From Planctomycetota bacterium (GTDB lineage: Bacteria > Planctomycetota > MHYJ01 > WSZJ01 > JACPWG01), in contig JACPWG010000007.1 of assembly GCA_016197205.1 (NCBI GenBank), positions 1-64,000 on the forward strand: DNA of 64,000 nucleotides, given 5' to 3'. Positions 44,880 through 53,520 of the stretch are shown one piece after another. A program made the translations under genes and the position numbers. Each line of letters opens with the position of its first letter. Position 1 is the first letter of the stretch. The notes beneath the pieces were generated by a model. It saw only the letters and a list, made by a program, of their open reading frames with translations, was not told the origin of the DNA and ran no database searches.

Positions 44880-44900
44880 GCGCGGGCCGGAAGCCCGCGC
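44880..44900. repeat. REP-like palindrome GCGCGGGC-CGGAA-GCCCGCGC
   Basis: An 8-bp perfect stem followed by CCCCC. The same unit with a 9-bp stem occurs at 53464-53484 and 57657-57677, always in this orientation and at or near the 3' end of a minus-strand gene. Here it lies 50 bp beyond the mrp stop. It could work as a terminator-like hairpin or RNA stabiliser, though no U-tract follows. Confidence 0.65.
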
Positions 44901-44950
44901 CCCCGGGAACCGCTAGGGCTGCGTCTGCACGATCCTTTTTGCGCGGGCGC

Positions 44951-46066
44951 TCATTGGATCGCCTCGGCAAGTTTATGGAAGAAGCCGCCGAGTTTTTCTT
45001 TTTCCTGTGCGCCCACGTTGCGAATGCTGATCTGCGCGGCCGTGGCGCAGGCGACGTCGACGAAGCCCCGGGTCTGCGGTGAGTCCGGGTGGGTGACGAC
45101 GATCGGCTTCCCCTCGTCGCTGCCGGAACGGACCAGGACGTCGAGGGGGATTTCACCGAGGAAGGGGATGCCGAGCCGCTCGGCGGCCCGCCTCGCGCCG
45201 CCATGGCCGAACACCTCGGAACGCTCGCCGCAGTGGGTGCAAAGGAAGTAGCTCATGTTCTCGAGGATGCCCAGAATGGGCGTGTTGAGCTTCTTGAACA
45301 TGGCGATGGCCTTCATGGCCACGGTGAGGGCGACGTCCTGGGGCGTGGAGACGACGACGGCGCCGGTGAGCGGGATGGTCTGGCACAGGGAGAGCTGGAT
45401 GTCGCCCGTGCCCGGGGGGAGGTCGATCACGAGGTAGTCGAGGTCCCCCCAGTCGACGTTGCCGAGGAACTGCTGCACCACGCCGTGGAGCATCGGTCCG
45501 CGCCAGATGACGGCCTCGCCCTCCTTCATGAAGAAGGCCATGGAGATGACCTTCAGCCCGTGCTGCACGACGGGGACGATCGTATTGTCGTTGACGACGC
45601 GGGGCTTCTCGCTGGTGCCCAGGATGAGGGGAATGCTGGGCCCATAGACGTCCGCGTCGAGGAGGCCGACGGTGGAGCCCATCTTGGCGAGGGCGAGGGC
45701 GAGGTTGGCGCTGACGGTGGACTTCCCGACGCCGCCCTTGCCGCTGGCCACGGCGATGACGTTCTTGACGCCGGGGAGCAGCTCCTTCTTTTTTTCGCCG
45801 AGGCTGGGGCGGACCTGCGCGGTCATGGTGACCTCCACGCGGCGGACGCCGGGGAGGGCCTGCACGACCTGGGTCGCCTGCGCCTTGAGCTGTTCCTTCA
45901 CGGGGCAGGCCGGGGTGGTGAGCTCGACGGAGAAGGAGACGAGTCCGTCGGCGATGCGGAGGTGCTTGACGAAGCCGAGCTGGACGATGTCGCGGTGGAG
46001 GTCCGGGTCCTGGACGCCGCGGAGGGCGCCGAGGACGTCCGCTTCGGTGACGGCGGGGGCGGTCAT
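44951..46066 (-). CDS. mrp: Mrp/ApbC-type Fe-S cluster carrier ATPase
   Basis: 371 aa. Residues 1-80 are a MIP18/DUF59 domain (DVLGALRGVQDPDLHRDIVQ; TTPACPVKEQL). The P-loop domain follows with the deviant Walker A ASGKGGVGKST at 107-117, DADVYGPSIP, DYLVIDLPPGTGD and VVVSTPQDVAL. A CTHC pair near 275-278 fits the cluster-bridging cysteines of Mrp/NBP35 dimers. It should carry 4Fe-4S clusters to cytosolic apoproteins; the radical-SAM proteins encoded in the window are the type of client expected. GAGGTG ahead of ATG 46066 fixes the start; the frame is open upstream. Confidence 0.93.
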   Translation of the reverse strand: MTAPAVTEADVLGALRGVQDPDLHRDIVQLGFVKHLRIADGLVSFSVELTTPACPVKEQLKAQATQVVQALPGVRRVEVTMTAQVRPSLGEKKKELLPGVKNVIAVASGKGGVGKSTVSANLALALAKMGSTVGLLDADVYGPSIPLILGTSEKPRVVNDNTIVPVVQHGLKVISMAFFMKEGEAVIWRGPMLHGVVQQFLGNVDWGDLDYLVIDLPPGTGDIQLSLCQTIPLTGAVVVSTPQDVALTVAMKAIAMFKKLNTPILGILENMSYFLCTHCGERSEVFGHGGARRAAERLGIPFLGEIPLDVLVRSGSDEGKPIVVTHPDSPQTRGFVDVACATAAQISIRNVGAQEKEKLGGFFHKLAEAIQ

Positions 46067-46252
46067 GGTCGGGGCACCTCGAAGGGAAAGCGGCACGAAG
46101 GAAAAGCGGCTTGGGGCGGCGCCTGCCGGAGGCGCGCGGGCGGGAGGCACCGCGCGGTGGAGCGGGCACCGCGGTCGCGCCCCCGGAGCCCGCCGCGACG
46201 ACCGCGGGGCCGCCAGGCCTTCCGCGGCCGGGCTGGAGCCGGCGACGCCACG

Positions 46253-46441
46253 CTAGTGGCAGGGAATGATCATCATGGAGTGCCGGATCTCGTGGAAGAA
46301 GTCGTGGACCGCGGGGGTCGTGGCGAAAAAGACCGCGTAGAGCACGACGCCGACGATGGCGAAGAGGATGACCGCCTGAGCTTTGAGGGTCAGATTGAGG
46401 GCCCGGGTCAGACGGATGTGGCGATTGATGAGGCTACCCAT
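46253..46441 (-). CDS. CbtB-like small metal-transport peptide
   Basis: 62 aa. A basic N-terminus is followed by one membrane segment at about 22-41 and the tail VHDFFHEIRHSMMIIPCH. His46, His50, His54 and terminal Cys61-His62 match the pattern of CbtB proteins, putative cobalt transporter subunits. CbtB normally accompanies the multi-pass CbtA; none is in the window, and the proteobacterial B12 riboswitch context is absent. The start is one base beyond the stop of the Fur-family gene, so the two form an operon and the peptide is probably metal-regulated. The assignment rests on a short motif. Confidence 0.65.
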   Translation of the reverse strand: MGSLINRHIRLTRALNLTLKAQAVILFAIVGVVLYAVFFATTPAVHDFFHEIRHSMMIIPCH

Positions 46442-46442
46442 G

Positions 46443-46964
46443 CTACGTCTCCGATGGCTCGCCCGAACCGACCTGTGCCCGGGACGACGCAACGCCTACG
46501 GTTTCCCCCTCCCCGCCCCCGCGATGGCCGTTCGCGATCGGGCTGCACGCCTTGCAAAACCCATGGATCTTGATGGCGTGCGAGGTCGCGGTGAACCCCT
46601 TCTGCCGCGCGACCTGGCGGGGCAGGGATTCCAGCGCCTCGTTCGAAAATTCCTGGATCCGTCCGCAGCGGAGGCAGATCATGTGGTGGTGATGCTTGTG
46701 CCCCACCACGTGTTCGTAGAGGTTCTGGCCCTTCCGCAGCGTGAGTTCCTCCACCAGCTCGCTCTCGACCAGCAGGCCGAGCGTCCGGTAGACCGTCATC
46801 CGGCCCGTCGAGGAGTCCTTTTTCCGAACCCACTCCGCCAGCTCGTCCGGCGTGAAGTGCTTGTGGGTGGAGAAGACGGTTTCGGCGATCTGCATGCGCG
46901 TCTGCGTCACCCGAAGCCCGCGCTTCTCGAGGAACTTCCGGAACAGGCCTGTCTCGTACTGCAT
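46443..46964 (-). CDS. Fur-family metal-dependent transcriptional regulator
   Basis: 173 aa. A winged-helix DNA-binding half is at 1-85 (FLEKRGLRVTQTRMQIAETV; MTVYRTLGLLVESELV). The metal-binding half carries HKHHHH at 89-94. Two CxxC pairs (Cys97/Cys100 and Cys137/Cys140) form the structural zinc site, and IKIHGFCKAC is typical. Which ion it senses (Fe, Zn, Mn, Ni or peroxide) cannot be read from the sequence; the CbtB-like partner hints at cobalt or zinc. The C-terminal 30 residues are a Gly/Ser-rich tail. GGAG precedes ATG 46964, and a palindromic operator overlaps the promoter. Confidence 0.9.
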   Translation of the reverse strand: MQYETGLFRKFLEKRGLRVTQTRMQIAETVFSTHKHFTPDELAEWVRKKDSSTGRMTVYRTLGLLVESELVEELTLRKGQNLYEHVVGHKHHHHMICLRCGRIQEFSNEALESLPRQVARQKGFTATSHAIKIHGFCKACSPIANGHRGGGEGETVGVASSRAQVGSGEPSET

Positions 46965-46994
46965 GTCTCCGCGGACCTCGCTGGCCGCGCCACT

Positions 46995-47045
46995 GGTATT
47001 GATACTCAATACCGGGATTATACCCAGCGCCTGCCCCTGCGTCAA
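46995..47045 (-). promoter_or_regulatory. Sigma-70-type promoter with palindromic Fur-family operator
   Basis: On the minus strand TTGACG (47045-47040) and TATAAT (47022-47017) are separated by exactly 17 bp. GGTATTGATACTCAATACC at 46995-47013, a perfect 8-3-8 palindrome, lies just downstream of the -10 and would cover the transcription start. The centre TTGATACTCAA resembles Fur/PerR-class sites. The Fur-family gene starts 31 bp further on. Autorepression of the regulator and its CbtB-like partner is the natural reading. Confidence 0.85.
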
Positions 47046-47176
47046 GGCCGAAACTCGGCAGGGGGGGCTATCCCCTTGCGGCAAGCGGCGCTCGACGGAA
47101 CCGCGACCGTGAGGGAGCGGACTCGGCGCGTTCTTCCGGGGCCTGGGTTTCAACCTCGGAGCAAGTCCCGCCTGAG

Positions 47177-47338
47177 TACCGCCCCACAGAATTGGGTGAC
47201 CAATCTCCTCGGCGATTTCGGCCGCCCGCTTCGTTGCACTCGCTCGACGTAGTTCTCCGTTACTACGCCTCGCTCGCGCGCCTCGCGGGCGGCCGAACTT
47301 GCCTTCGGCTATTGGTCACCGCCTTCCGCGGAGCGGTA
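47177..47338 (+). mobile_element. Family B miniature element, copy 3 (162 bp), intact
   Basis: CTGAG flanks it at 47172-47176 and 47339-47343. The ends TACCGCCCCAC and GCGGAGCGGTA match the family, and the length is identical to copies 1 and 5. It lies in the 453-bp gap between the Fur promoter and the stop of the helical exporter partner. Apart from the promoter I see nothing else in that gap. Confidence 0.92.
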
Positions 47339-47417
47339 CTGAGCGCGCAACGACGACCAGCACCGTGACCTTCGGGAGCGTGTCGCCCGGCCGGGGTCCG
47401 ATCCTGTCGCTCGGCTG

Positions 47418-48338
47418 CTACCCCCCGGGCAGCTCGTTCAGCTCCTTCGCCCGGCGCCGCAGCAACTCCGCGAAGCGAGGTTCGGGAAGCTCCTGCGCGC
47501 CGAGTCGCCGGTCCAGCTCCCGCAGGATGTTCTCGGTGACCTGGCGGCGCGCCGCGTCGCCGACGTCTCGCGCCGCCTGCAGGAACTCCCCGAGGAGCGC
47601 GTCCAGGTCCGCGGCAAGCTCCGCCGCCCGGGGCCCGGGCGACTTCGCCGCCTGGTCGAAGATCTCCCCCGCGAGGACGACCGTCTCCTTCAGGTAGGCC
47701 TGCCGCAGCGTCCCGCTATCGGCCCCATCGAAGAGCAGGAGCAGCATCCGCATGGACGTCGTGCGATTGCCCGCTTGCGTGTGCATCATGGCCGACATCT
47801 CGCGCACGTACTGCGGCGCGGACGGCGACTGCGCGGCCTGCTCCATGTAGCGGATCGCCGCCTCCTGGTCGGGCGGATGGCTCAGATGAGCGGCATTGAA
47901 GGAAAGGATCGCCGCGAACTCCCACTCCTCCGGCAGCCACCGCAGGGCCTTCTGGAGAAGCTGGTTCCCTCGCTCGAGATTGTTGCCATACCGCGGCAGG
48001 TAGCTCCCGCCGTACCGATATACGACCTTGAAGTACGGGTCCATTTCCGTGATCGTGTCGAGGACGTAGAACCACGCCTCCGAATCGATCTTGCTGGGGT
48101 CCCGCTCGGAGGGGAGGGCGATGTCCGTGGCCTCGATCCAGAGGAAATCGGCCGTGAGCAGATCGAAATCCACGCTCAGGCTGCGCAGGAGATGCTTGTT
48201 CGGCAGGTAGGGCATTTGCCGGAGGCGCGTGGAGCCCCGCACGTCGTCGAGAGCGGTCTGCACGGTGAACACCGACCAGAGCAGCGCGGTGATCGCCAGC
48301 AAGCTGAGCAGGGTCCGCCGAAGCGCGAAGGGGCTCAT
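47418..48338 (-). CDS. Membrane-anchored helical (TPR-like) partner of an ABC exporter
   Basis: 306 aa. One N-terminal membrane segment lies at about 9-28 (LLSLLAITALLWSVFTVQTA). The rest is helical and resembles TPR-like repeats (GNQLLQKALRWLPEEWEFAA; AAIRYMEQAAQSPSAPQYVR). LRSLSVDFDLLTADFLWIEA is reminiscent of proteins of unknown function encoded with ABC-2 exporters in deltaproteobacteria and planctomycetes. The start (48338) lies 3 bp after the permease stop, so it is the third gene of a three-gene operon. It is probably extracytoplasmic, exposed to the periplasm. Confidence 0.7.
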   Translation of the reverse strand: MSPFALRRTLLSLLAITALLWSVFTVQTALDDVRGSTRLRQMPYLPNKHLLRSLSVDFDLLTADFLWIEATDIALPSERDPSKIDSEAWFYVLDTITEMDPYFKVVYRYGGSYLPRYGNNLERGNQLLQKALRWLPEEWEFAAILSFNAAHLSHPPDQEAAIRYMEQAAQSPSAPQYVREMSAMMHTQAGNRTTSMRMLLLLFDGADSGTLRQAYLKETVVLAGEIFDQAAKSPGPRAAELAADLDALLGEFLQAARDVGDAARRQVTENILRELDRRLGAQELPEPRFAELLRRRAKELNELPGG

Positions 48339-48341
48339 GGC

Positions 48342-49106
48342 TCAGTTGAACTCACGACGTTCGAAGATGAAGCGCGCCACCGCCAGCGCAAGGAAGACAT
48401 AGGCCAGTGCATAGACGACGGTGAAGAGGACCTGGGCCGCGGGGAGCGAGGCCCGATGGAGCATCTCCTTCCGGATGTCGAAATTGTCGAAGTTCGGGAG
48501 GAGGAGGTAGAAGAGCTCGCCCGCGAACGCGGCCCCGGGACCGTACTCCGGGGCAAAGGCCCGGAAGCGCGCCGTCGAGTTGCCGATGAAATAGGTGACG
48601 AGCGTGTACAGGACGCTCAGCGTCGGCGTGGAGAAGGTCGAGAAGGCGACGGCGATCGCGGTGAGCACGGAGAATTTCAGGAAGAGGAAAGCGACGTTCG
48701 TGAGCAGCGAAAACTCCCAGACGCCGAGCGAGAGGCGGAGCTGCAGGAGGAAGAGAGCGCCCATGAACTGGATGTCGAGGAGCAGGAGCGCCAGGAGCCC
48801 CAGGTACTTTCCGACCAGGAGTTGGTGGCGCGATACCGGCTTGACGAGGAGCCAGTAGAGGCTCTTCCTCTCGATTTCCTTCGAGACGAGGCTGATGCCC
48901 AGGAAGACGGAGAGGCAGAGCCCGAAAAAGGAGATGCCCGCGAGGCCGAAGTCCTTCAGGATGCTGCCGCGGTCGCCGACCGGCACCGAAGACAGGAAGG
49001 CGGAGGCGAGGAGCATGCCGAGGGCGAAGAGGAAGATCGAGTACAGGACGCGGTCCCGGAGGCTCTCCAGGAAGGTCGCCCGGGCGACGGCGAGGAGCAT
49101 CCGCAC
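48342..49106 (-). CDS. ABC-2 type transporter permease
   Basis: 254 aa with about six hydrophobic segments. The N-terminal amphipathic helix (LLAVARATFLESLRDRVLYS) and the loop VSKEIERKSLYWLLVKPVSR are standard ABC-2 features. Segments at about 55-75, 100-125, 135-160 and 225-245 follow. It starts 3 bp after the ATPase stop. Transport direction should be export; the cargo is unknown. The operon order is ATPase, permease, helical partner. Confidence 0.85.
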   Translation of the reverse strand: MRMLLAVARATFLESLRDRVLYSIFLFALGMLLASAFLSSVPVGDRGSILKDFGLAGISFFGLCLSVFLGISLVSKEIERKSLYWLLVKPVSRHQLLVGKYLGLLALLLLDIQFMGALFLLQLRLSLGVWEFSLLTNVAFLFLKFSVLTAIAVAFSTFSTPTLSVLYTLVTYFIGNSTARFRAFAPEYGPGAAFAGELFYLLLPNFDNFDIRKEMLHRASLPAAQVLFTVVYALAYVFLALAVARFIFERREFN

Positions 49107-49109
49107 GGC

Positions 49110-49916
49110 TCACCTCCCCGCGCTCGGGTCGGGGGGGGACTCGGCGTCGGCTTCGCGCACCTTGTCCATGAAGGCGTTTTCCACGCTGCCCCAGCGAGCG
49201 ACCGCGTCGGCGACCGTGCCGACGTACCGGATCCGTCCCTTCACGAGCAGGGCGAACCGGTCACAGCGCGACTCCACGTCGTAGAGGATGTGCGTGCTGA
49301 AGAACACGGTCTTGCCCTGGGCTTTGAGGGCGGAGAGCATGTCGAGGATCTCCCGCCGGCCGATGGGGTCCAGGTCGGACATCGGCTCGTCGAGGATCAC
49401 GACCTCCGGGCTGTTGACGAGCGCCTGGGCGAGGCCGATGCGCTGGATCATCCCCTTCGAATACTTGCGCAGGGCGAGGTCGCGGGCGTCGTGCAGGCGC
49501 ACGAGCCCGAGCAGTTCGTCGGTGCGACGGCGGATCTCGGCGCGCGGGAGGCCGAAAATCTCCCCGACGAGGGAGAGGGTCTCCGCGCCCGTGAGGTAGG
49601 TGTAGAATTGGGGGCTTTCGGGCAGGAAACCGATCCGCTGGCGGATCTCCTTCTCCGCGATCGGGCGGCCCAGCACCTCGACCTGCCCGGAGGTCGGGAA
49701 AAGGAGGCCCGTCATGATCTTGAGCGTCGTGGATTTCCCGGCGCCGTTCGGGCCGATGAACCCGAAAATCTCGCCCGGCCGCACGTCGACGGAGACCTTG
49801 TCCAGGACGAGCTTTTTTTTTCTCGTCCAGTGGTCCTTGAAGACCTTGCAGAGCTCGCGAATCCGGATCGCCGGCGTGGCCGACGTCGCGGGAGGGGCGG
49901 CGGTGGCGCTCTCCAT
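49110..49916 (-). CDS. ABC-2 exporter ATP-binding protein
   Basis: 268 aa. Walker A GPNGAGKST begins at residue 55. GFLPESPQFYTYLTGAETL is the Q-loop region. The signature is a variant, YSKGMIQRIGLAQAL (SKGM for SGGQ, usual in this subfamily). Walker B is VVILDEPMSDLD and the H-loop is FFSTHIL. It is followed by a short C-terminal extension. The KDHWTRKKKLVLDKV insert near 27-41 gives the substrate-side strand a basic loop. ATG 49916 (MESATAAPPA) is preferred; the frame upstream runs into REP-like sequence. Confidence 0.88.
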   Translation of the reverse strand: MESATAAPPATSATPAIRIRELCKVFKDHWTRKKKLVLDKVSVDVRPGEIFGFIGPNGAGKSTTLKIMTGLLFPTSGQVEVLGRPIAEKEIRQRIGFLPESPQFYTYLTGAETLSLVGEIFGLPRAEIRRRTDELLGLVRLHDARDLALRKYSKGMIQRIGLAQALVNSPEVVILDEPMSDLDPIGRREILDMLSALKAQGKTVFFSTHILYDVESRCDRFALLVKGRIRYVGTVADAVARWGSVENAFMDKVREADAESPPDPSAGR

Positions 49917-50507
49917 GGGCAGAGAACACTCCGTGGAAGGACCTACCGGAAAAGGGCATGGTTCAAATCTGGCAGCGTGTGGGTAACACGCTTTCGTGTC
50001 CGGACGTAGGGGCGGGCCTTGTGCCCGCCCTGTTGGCGACACCGCGCACTCCACCAACTTGCAGCGGGTCGTGGGCGCCCACAAGGGGCGCCCCTACGGC
50101 AGGCGGCCGACGGCAGGCTGTAACCCACGTTTTAACCATGCCCGGAAAAGTTCGGGAAGCGGTCCCGCACGAGTCACAAGACCGGCGGTCCACCGTGACC
50201 GGAGGACGGACGGTGTTTCTCGGGGGACGCGGCGTAGGCCCAAGCGCCGACCCTTCGACGAGGCCGCGTCCCCGCCGGGAGACGCCGGCCTATTGTAGCG
50301 AGGTCGATGCGCGGAGTCACTCATCTCTTGCGTCGATCGGGGGCCGCTTTCCAACCGCCGCGAGGGTCGCGTACAGCCGAGTGGCATGCGTCGCTTCGTG
50401 GGCACGGCGGCGCCGTGCCCCTACGGAAAGCAGCCGATACGCCTCCGGCCTTGAACCACGGCCGAGCGGGGCGCGGCAGTGCCGGCGCGGGGCCTGGTCA
50501 CCAGGCG
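49917..50507. other. Gene-free gap with palindromic intergenic repeats
   Basis: An element at 50006-50098 has inverted ends GTAGGGGCG and CGCCCCTAC, and its second half (CACCGCGCACTCCACCAACT at 50040) recurs at 57128-57183 with about 80 % identity. A hairpin GGGCACGGCG-GCGCCGTGCCC lies near 50399-50420. No gene or promoter is recognised. Confidence 0.55.
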
Positions 50508-52775
50508 TCAGTTGCCGCCCTCGCGGCGAACGCCCAGGCTACGCAGGGCGTCAACCACTTCCGGCACGACGCTGGCCCGCAACTCCGGAAAGTCGGCAAG
50601 CGCTTGCAGTGCGTCGCCGCGCAGGCCCAGGGCCGCGAGGACGAGAAAGAGGTGCCGTCCGGCCTCCCGATCCTGGCGATTCGCGCGGACCGCCTCGCGA
50701 AGGTCCTTGGCCGCATCGTCGAGGCGGCCGAGCCGGCGGAGGGCGATCCCTCGCCAACGAAGCGCGTCGGGCCAACCGGGGCGGTTGCGCAGGCAGTGCT
50801 CGAAATCGGCGAGCGCGCGGTCCGCGACGGGGTCGGCGAGGTAGCGGGCGATGCCGCGCTCCAGCCGCGGCTCCGGCTCGTCGGGACGAACGGAACACGC
50901 GCGGTCCAGAAAGGGCAGCGCGAGGTCCGGCCGTTCGATGCGCAGGGCGTCGATGCCGATGGAGCGGTTCCACGTGAATTCGTCCGGGGTCTCCTCGCCC
51001 GTCTCGAGCCGCATCGCCGCGAGGAGGAGCCGCACGGCCTCCTCCTCATGTCCGGTGCGCAGCCGAAACAGGCCCAGTTCGCGCGTGCGTTCCGCGGAGC
51101 GCGGGTCGAGCTCATAGGCCCGCACGTAGTGTCGTTCCGCGAGGTCCTGCTTGCCCAGGGCGAGGCAGGCGAACGCGAGGCGCCCGTGCGTGTCCGCTGC
51201 GTCCTGGTGGCGGAGCGACTGTTCCAGCGCCTCGACGGCCTCGGCGAAGCGGCGCCGGCCCAGGCGCGCCATGCCGATGCCCTGCCAGGCCGCCCCTTCC
51301 GCCCCGGAGAACGAGCCGAGCCGCCGGTAGCATTGCTCCGCCTCGGGCCAGTTCTGGGCCTTCAGCAGGAGTCCTCCCAGGAAGTCATGCCCTTGCGGCG
51401 CGTCGGGCCGGTCCCGCACGATGGAGCGGGCCACGGCCTCGTCGTCGCGCCAGTCCGGATTGCGCAGGAAGGTCAGCAGGGAGAAGGCGACGAGCCAGGC
51501 GACGATGCAAAGCGTAACCAGGGGTCGGAGGCGGAACGAGGCCCGCTGCCGGAGGGCGCACGCCGCCGCGCCCAGCAGGAGGCAGCTCCCGACCGTGGGC
51601 AGGTAGAGGGAGCGATCGGACTGGACGATGCCCACCTTGACGGCGAGGTGGGACACGGGAAAGAGGGCCACGAAGAACCACCCGACGCCGAACGCAAGGA
51701 GCGGGACCTTGCGCAGGAAGACCAGCGTCAGCGTCACAAGCAGGCCGAGGGTAAGCACCGAGACCGGCAACCGGAACCCCGAGACGTGCGAGGCCAAGTC
51801 TCCCCACGGTGAGTTCCACGGGTAGTTGGCGGCGAGCGGCCAACCGAGGACGGCGAGGCGAACGTAGTCCGCGAAAACCTGGACCAGGAGCGCTGCCCGC
51901 ACGAGCGTCGGCGTGCCGGCCATGTCGAAGATGGAGGGGGGCGGGCGGAAGCCCTGGTCCACCCGGATCCGCAGGGCAAGGGCCACGGCGACGGGGACGG
52001 CGAGGCCGGCGCAGGCGATCCCGGCCCTACGCAGCCAGGCCCGGTCAACGCGCGCGCCCGCGGTTGCGGCCGCGAGCGGCGTCCATCGGTCGCGAACCAG
52101 GCAAAGCAGAAGGAGGACGAACCCCGGAAGCATGAAGGCGGTCTCCTTGCTGAGCAGACCGCACAGGAACAAAAAGCAGGTTGAGAGGTACGCGCCGGCA
52201 CGCCACCCAAGGACCCCGCCCGCCCCCGCCCCCGCCCCCGCGGTCGCCGGGGCGTCCAACACGAGCCGCAGGGCGGCGAGCGAGGCGAGGACGAAGAGGG
52301 TCGCGAGGACGTCGCCGCGATTGGAGAGGGCGGTCACAGCCTCGGTGTGGACGGGATGGACCGCGAACAGGGCGGCGCCGACGAAGGCGGCGTCGGCCGG
52401 GACGAGCCTGCGGAACAGGGCGAAGGCCGCGAGGGTCACGAGCAGGTGGAGGAGGACGCTGGTCGCATGGTGACCCGGCGCGGCCGCCCCCCAGAGGGCG
52501 AAGTCGACGGCGACCGAGAGCGCGGCGATCGGTCGGTAGCTGCCCGTGTACGAGGCCTCGCTGGCGGCGCGGGACCGGGCGTGGAACTTCATAAAAAAAA
52601 GGTCGGGGACCGAGCGAAGAGAGCGGACGGCTTCGTTACCGAGGATCGCGCGCTTGTCGTCGTAGGCGAAGCCGTTGCCGAGCGCGTTGGCGTAGCTTCC
52701 GCAGACCAAGGCGGTGAGGAGCAGCCAGGGAAGGAGGGGGCGGAGGCGGGGCGGGACGCTCGCGGGTGCCGTCAT
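50508..52775 (-). CDS. TMTC-like TPR glycosyltransferase E
   Basis: 755 aa. ATG 52775 (MTAPASVPPRLRPL) is chosen; the frame is open another 96 codons into repeat sequence. The loop is NGFAYDDKRAILGNEAV, followed by FAVHPVHTEAVTALSNRGDV, LLSKETAFMLPGFVL and VQSDRSLYLPTVGSCL. An Ala/Gly run (APATAGAGAGAGG) sits in a cytosolic-side loop and reflects simple CCCGCC repeats in the DNA. The TPR half has about eight pairs (QNWPEAEQCYRRLGSFSGAE; GRRRFAEAVEALEQSLRHQD). It is not in an operon with its neighbours. Confidence 0.77.
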   Translation of the reverse strand: MTAPASVPPRLRPLLPWLLLTALVCGSYANALGNGFAYDDKRAILGNEAVRSLRSVPDLFFMKFHARSRAASEASYTGSYRPIAALSVAVDFALWGAAAPGHHATSVLLHLLVTLAAFALFRRLVPADAAFVGAALFAVHPVHTEAVTALSNRGDVLATLFVLASLAALRLVLDAPATAGAGAGAGGVLGWRAGAYLSTCFLFLCGLLSKETAFMLPGFVLLLLCLVRDRWTPLAAATAGARVDRAWLRRAGIACAGLAVPVAVALALRIRVDQGFRPPPSIFDMAGTPTLVRAALLVQVFADYVRLAVLGWPLAANYPWNSPWGDLASHVSGFRLPVSVLTLGLLVTLTLVFLRKVPLLAFGVGWFFVALFPVSHLAVKVGIVQSDRSLYLPTVGSCLLLGAAACALRQRASFRLRPLVTLCIVAWLVAFSLLTFLRNPDWRDDEAVARSIVRDRPDAPQGHDFLGGLLLKAQNWPEAEQCYRRLGSFSGAEGAAWQGIGMARLGRRRFAEAVEALEQSLRHQDAADTHGRLAFACLALGKQDLAERHYVRAYELDPRSAERTRELGLFRLRTGHEEEAVRLLLAAMRLETGEETPDEFTWNRSIGIDALRIERPDLALPFLDRACSVRPDEPEPRLERGIARYLADPVADRALADFEHCLRNRPGWPDALRWRGIALRRLGRLDDAAKDLREAVRANRQDREAGRHLFLVLAALGLRGDALQALADFPELRASVVPEVVDALRSLGVRREGGN

Positions 52776-53148
52776 TCGATCCCTCGAGAGTGGCGCGTCG
52801 CGCCTCCCCGTGCCCGAGAGGGACGAAGCGCGGACGCTGAATGCCGAGCCGGCGGCTGAGCTTCCACGGCCTGGCATCCTGCGTTCGAGCTTCGCCGTTG
52901 TCAAGGATTGGGCGTGGTTGGTAGGGGCTGGGTCGTCCGACCCCCAGCACCGCTCCAGCCCTCTCCCGCCGCGGCGGGAGAGGCGGACTGCGGCGCATCG
53001 GCCCTCGCCTGGTGGGCCTTCCAGGCTGTTTCGGTAGGTTCTGCGTCTCCTTCGTGGGTCCATCCCAACTCGAAAGCACCCGAGGCACGTACCATGCGCG
53101 ACCGATGTTGAAAGGCCACTCGCGAGTGAACGCCAGTCGGGTCACGGG

Positions 53149-53270
53149 CCGCCTGAAGGCGGAACTACAAACAGCGCCGCGGCCTGTTCGCAAGGGGCCT
53201 GAAAATCGAGCACGACAGGGCGACATGCCCGAAGGACGGTGACCCGGTTCGTAGTTCCGCCTTCAGGCGG
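53149..53270. repeat. Inverted pair of GTAGTTCCGCC REP-like units
   Basis: CCGCCTGAAGGCGGAACTAC at 53149-53168 faces the exact 24-mer seen at 37541-37564, here at 53247-53270. The arms are 76 bp apart. No target duplication is visible at the borders, unlike the copy carried within the 186-bp element. Confidence 0.75.
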
Positions 53271-53463
53271 AGTGACTGGCTGACGGATGGTTCGAGTCCG
53301 CCGTCGCGTCCCATTCCGCAGCCGAATGCTCCTTCAGAGGCGCGGTCCGACCTTCCTTCTTCACCTCCCGGATCGAACTTGAAGGCCCACGAGTGGCCCG
53401 TTGACGAGCTTCGGACACAGTCGTCAAGTCTGTCGCGGCGGGTCGTAATCCATGCGGCCGTTC

Positions 53464-53484
53464 GCGCGGGCCGGAGGCCCGCGC
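53464..53484. repeat. REP-like palindrome GCGCGGGCC-GGA-GGCCCGCGC
   Basis: A perfect 9-bp stem with a GGA loop, followed by CCCCCAGGCA. It lies 36 bp past the stop of the TPR protein that ends the pilus operon, so it may act as the operon's terminal hairpin. Confidence 0.65.
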
Positions 53485-53520
53485 CCCCAGGCACCGTGCC
53501 TGGACTTCGTCAAGGGTCCC

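Larger units (their letters stand above)
52776..53520. other. Gene-free 745-bp gap with REP-like repeats
   Basis: The gap separates glycosyltransferase E from the pilus operon. It holds an inverted pair of GTAGTTCCGCC units (53149-53170 and 53247-53270) and one GCGCGGGCC hairpin (53464-53484). Short frames encoding PGGAGLRPA-type peptides are translations of that hairpin and not genes. I see no promoter or RNA gene in the remainder. Confidence 0.55.

Noticed and set aside
44769..44950. Factor-independent terminator after mrp
   Set aside because: The GCGCGGGC hairpin is there, but no U-tract follows in either direction. It is recorded as a REP-like repeat only.
53150..53494. Short frames encoding PGGAGLRPAR-like peptides
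   Set aside because: They are translations of the GCGCGGGCC palindrome and occur wherever it does.
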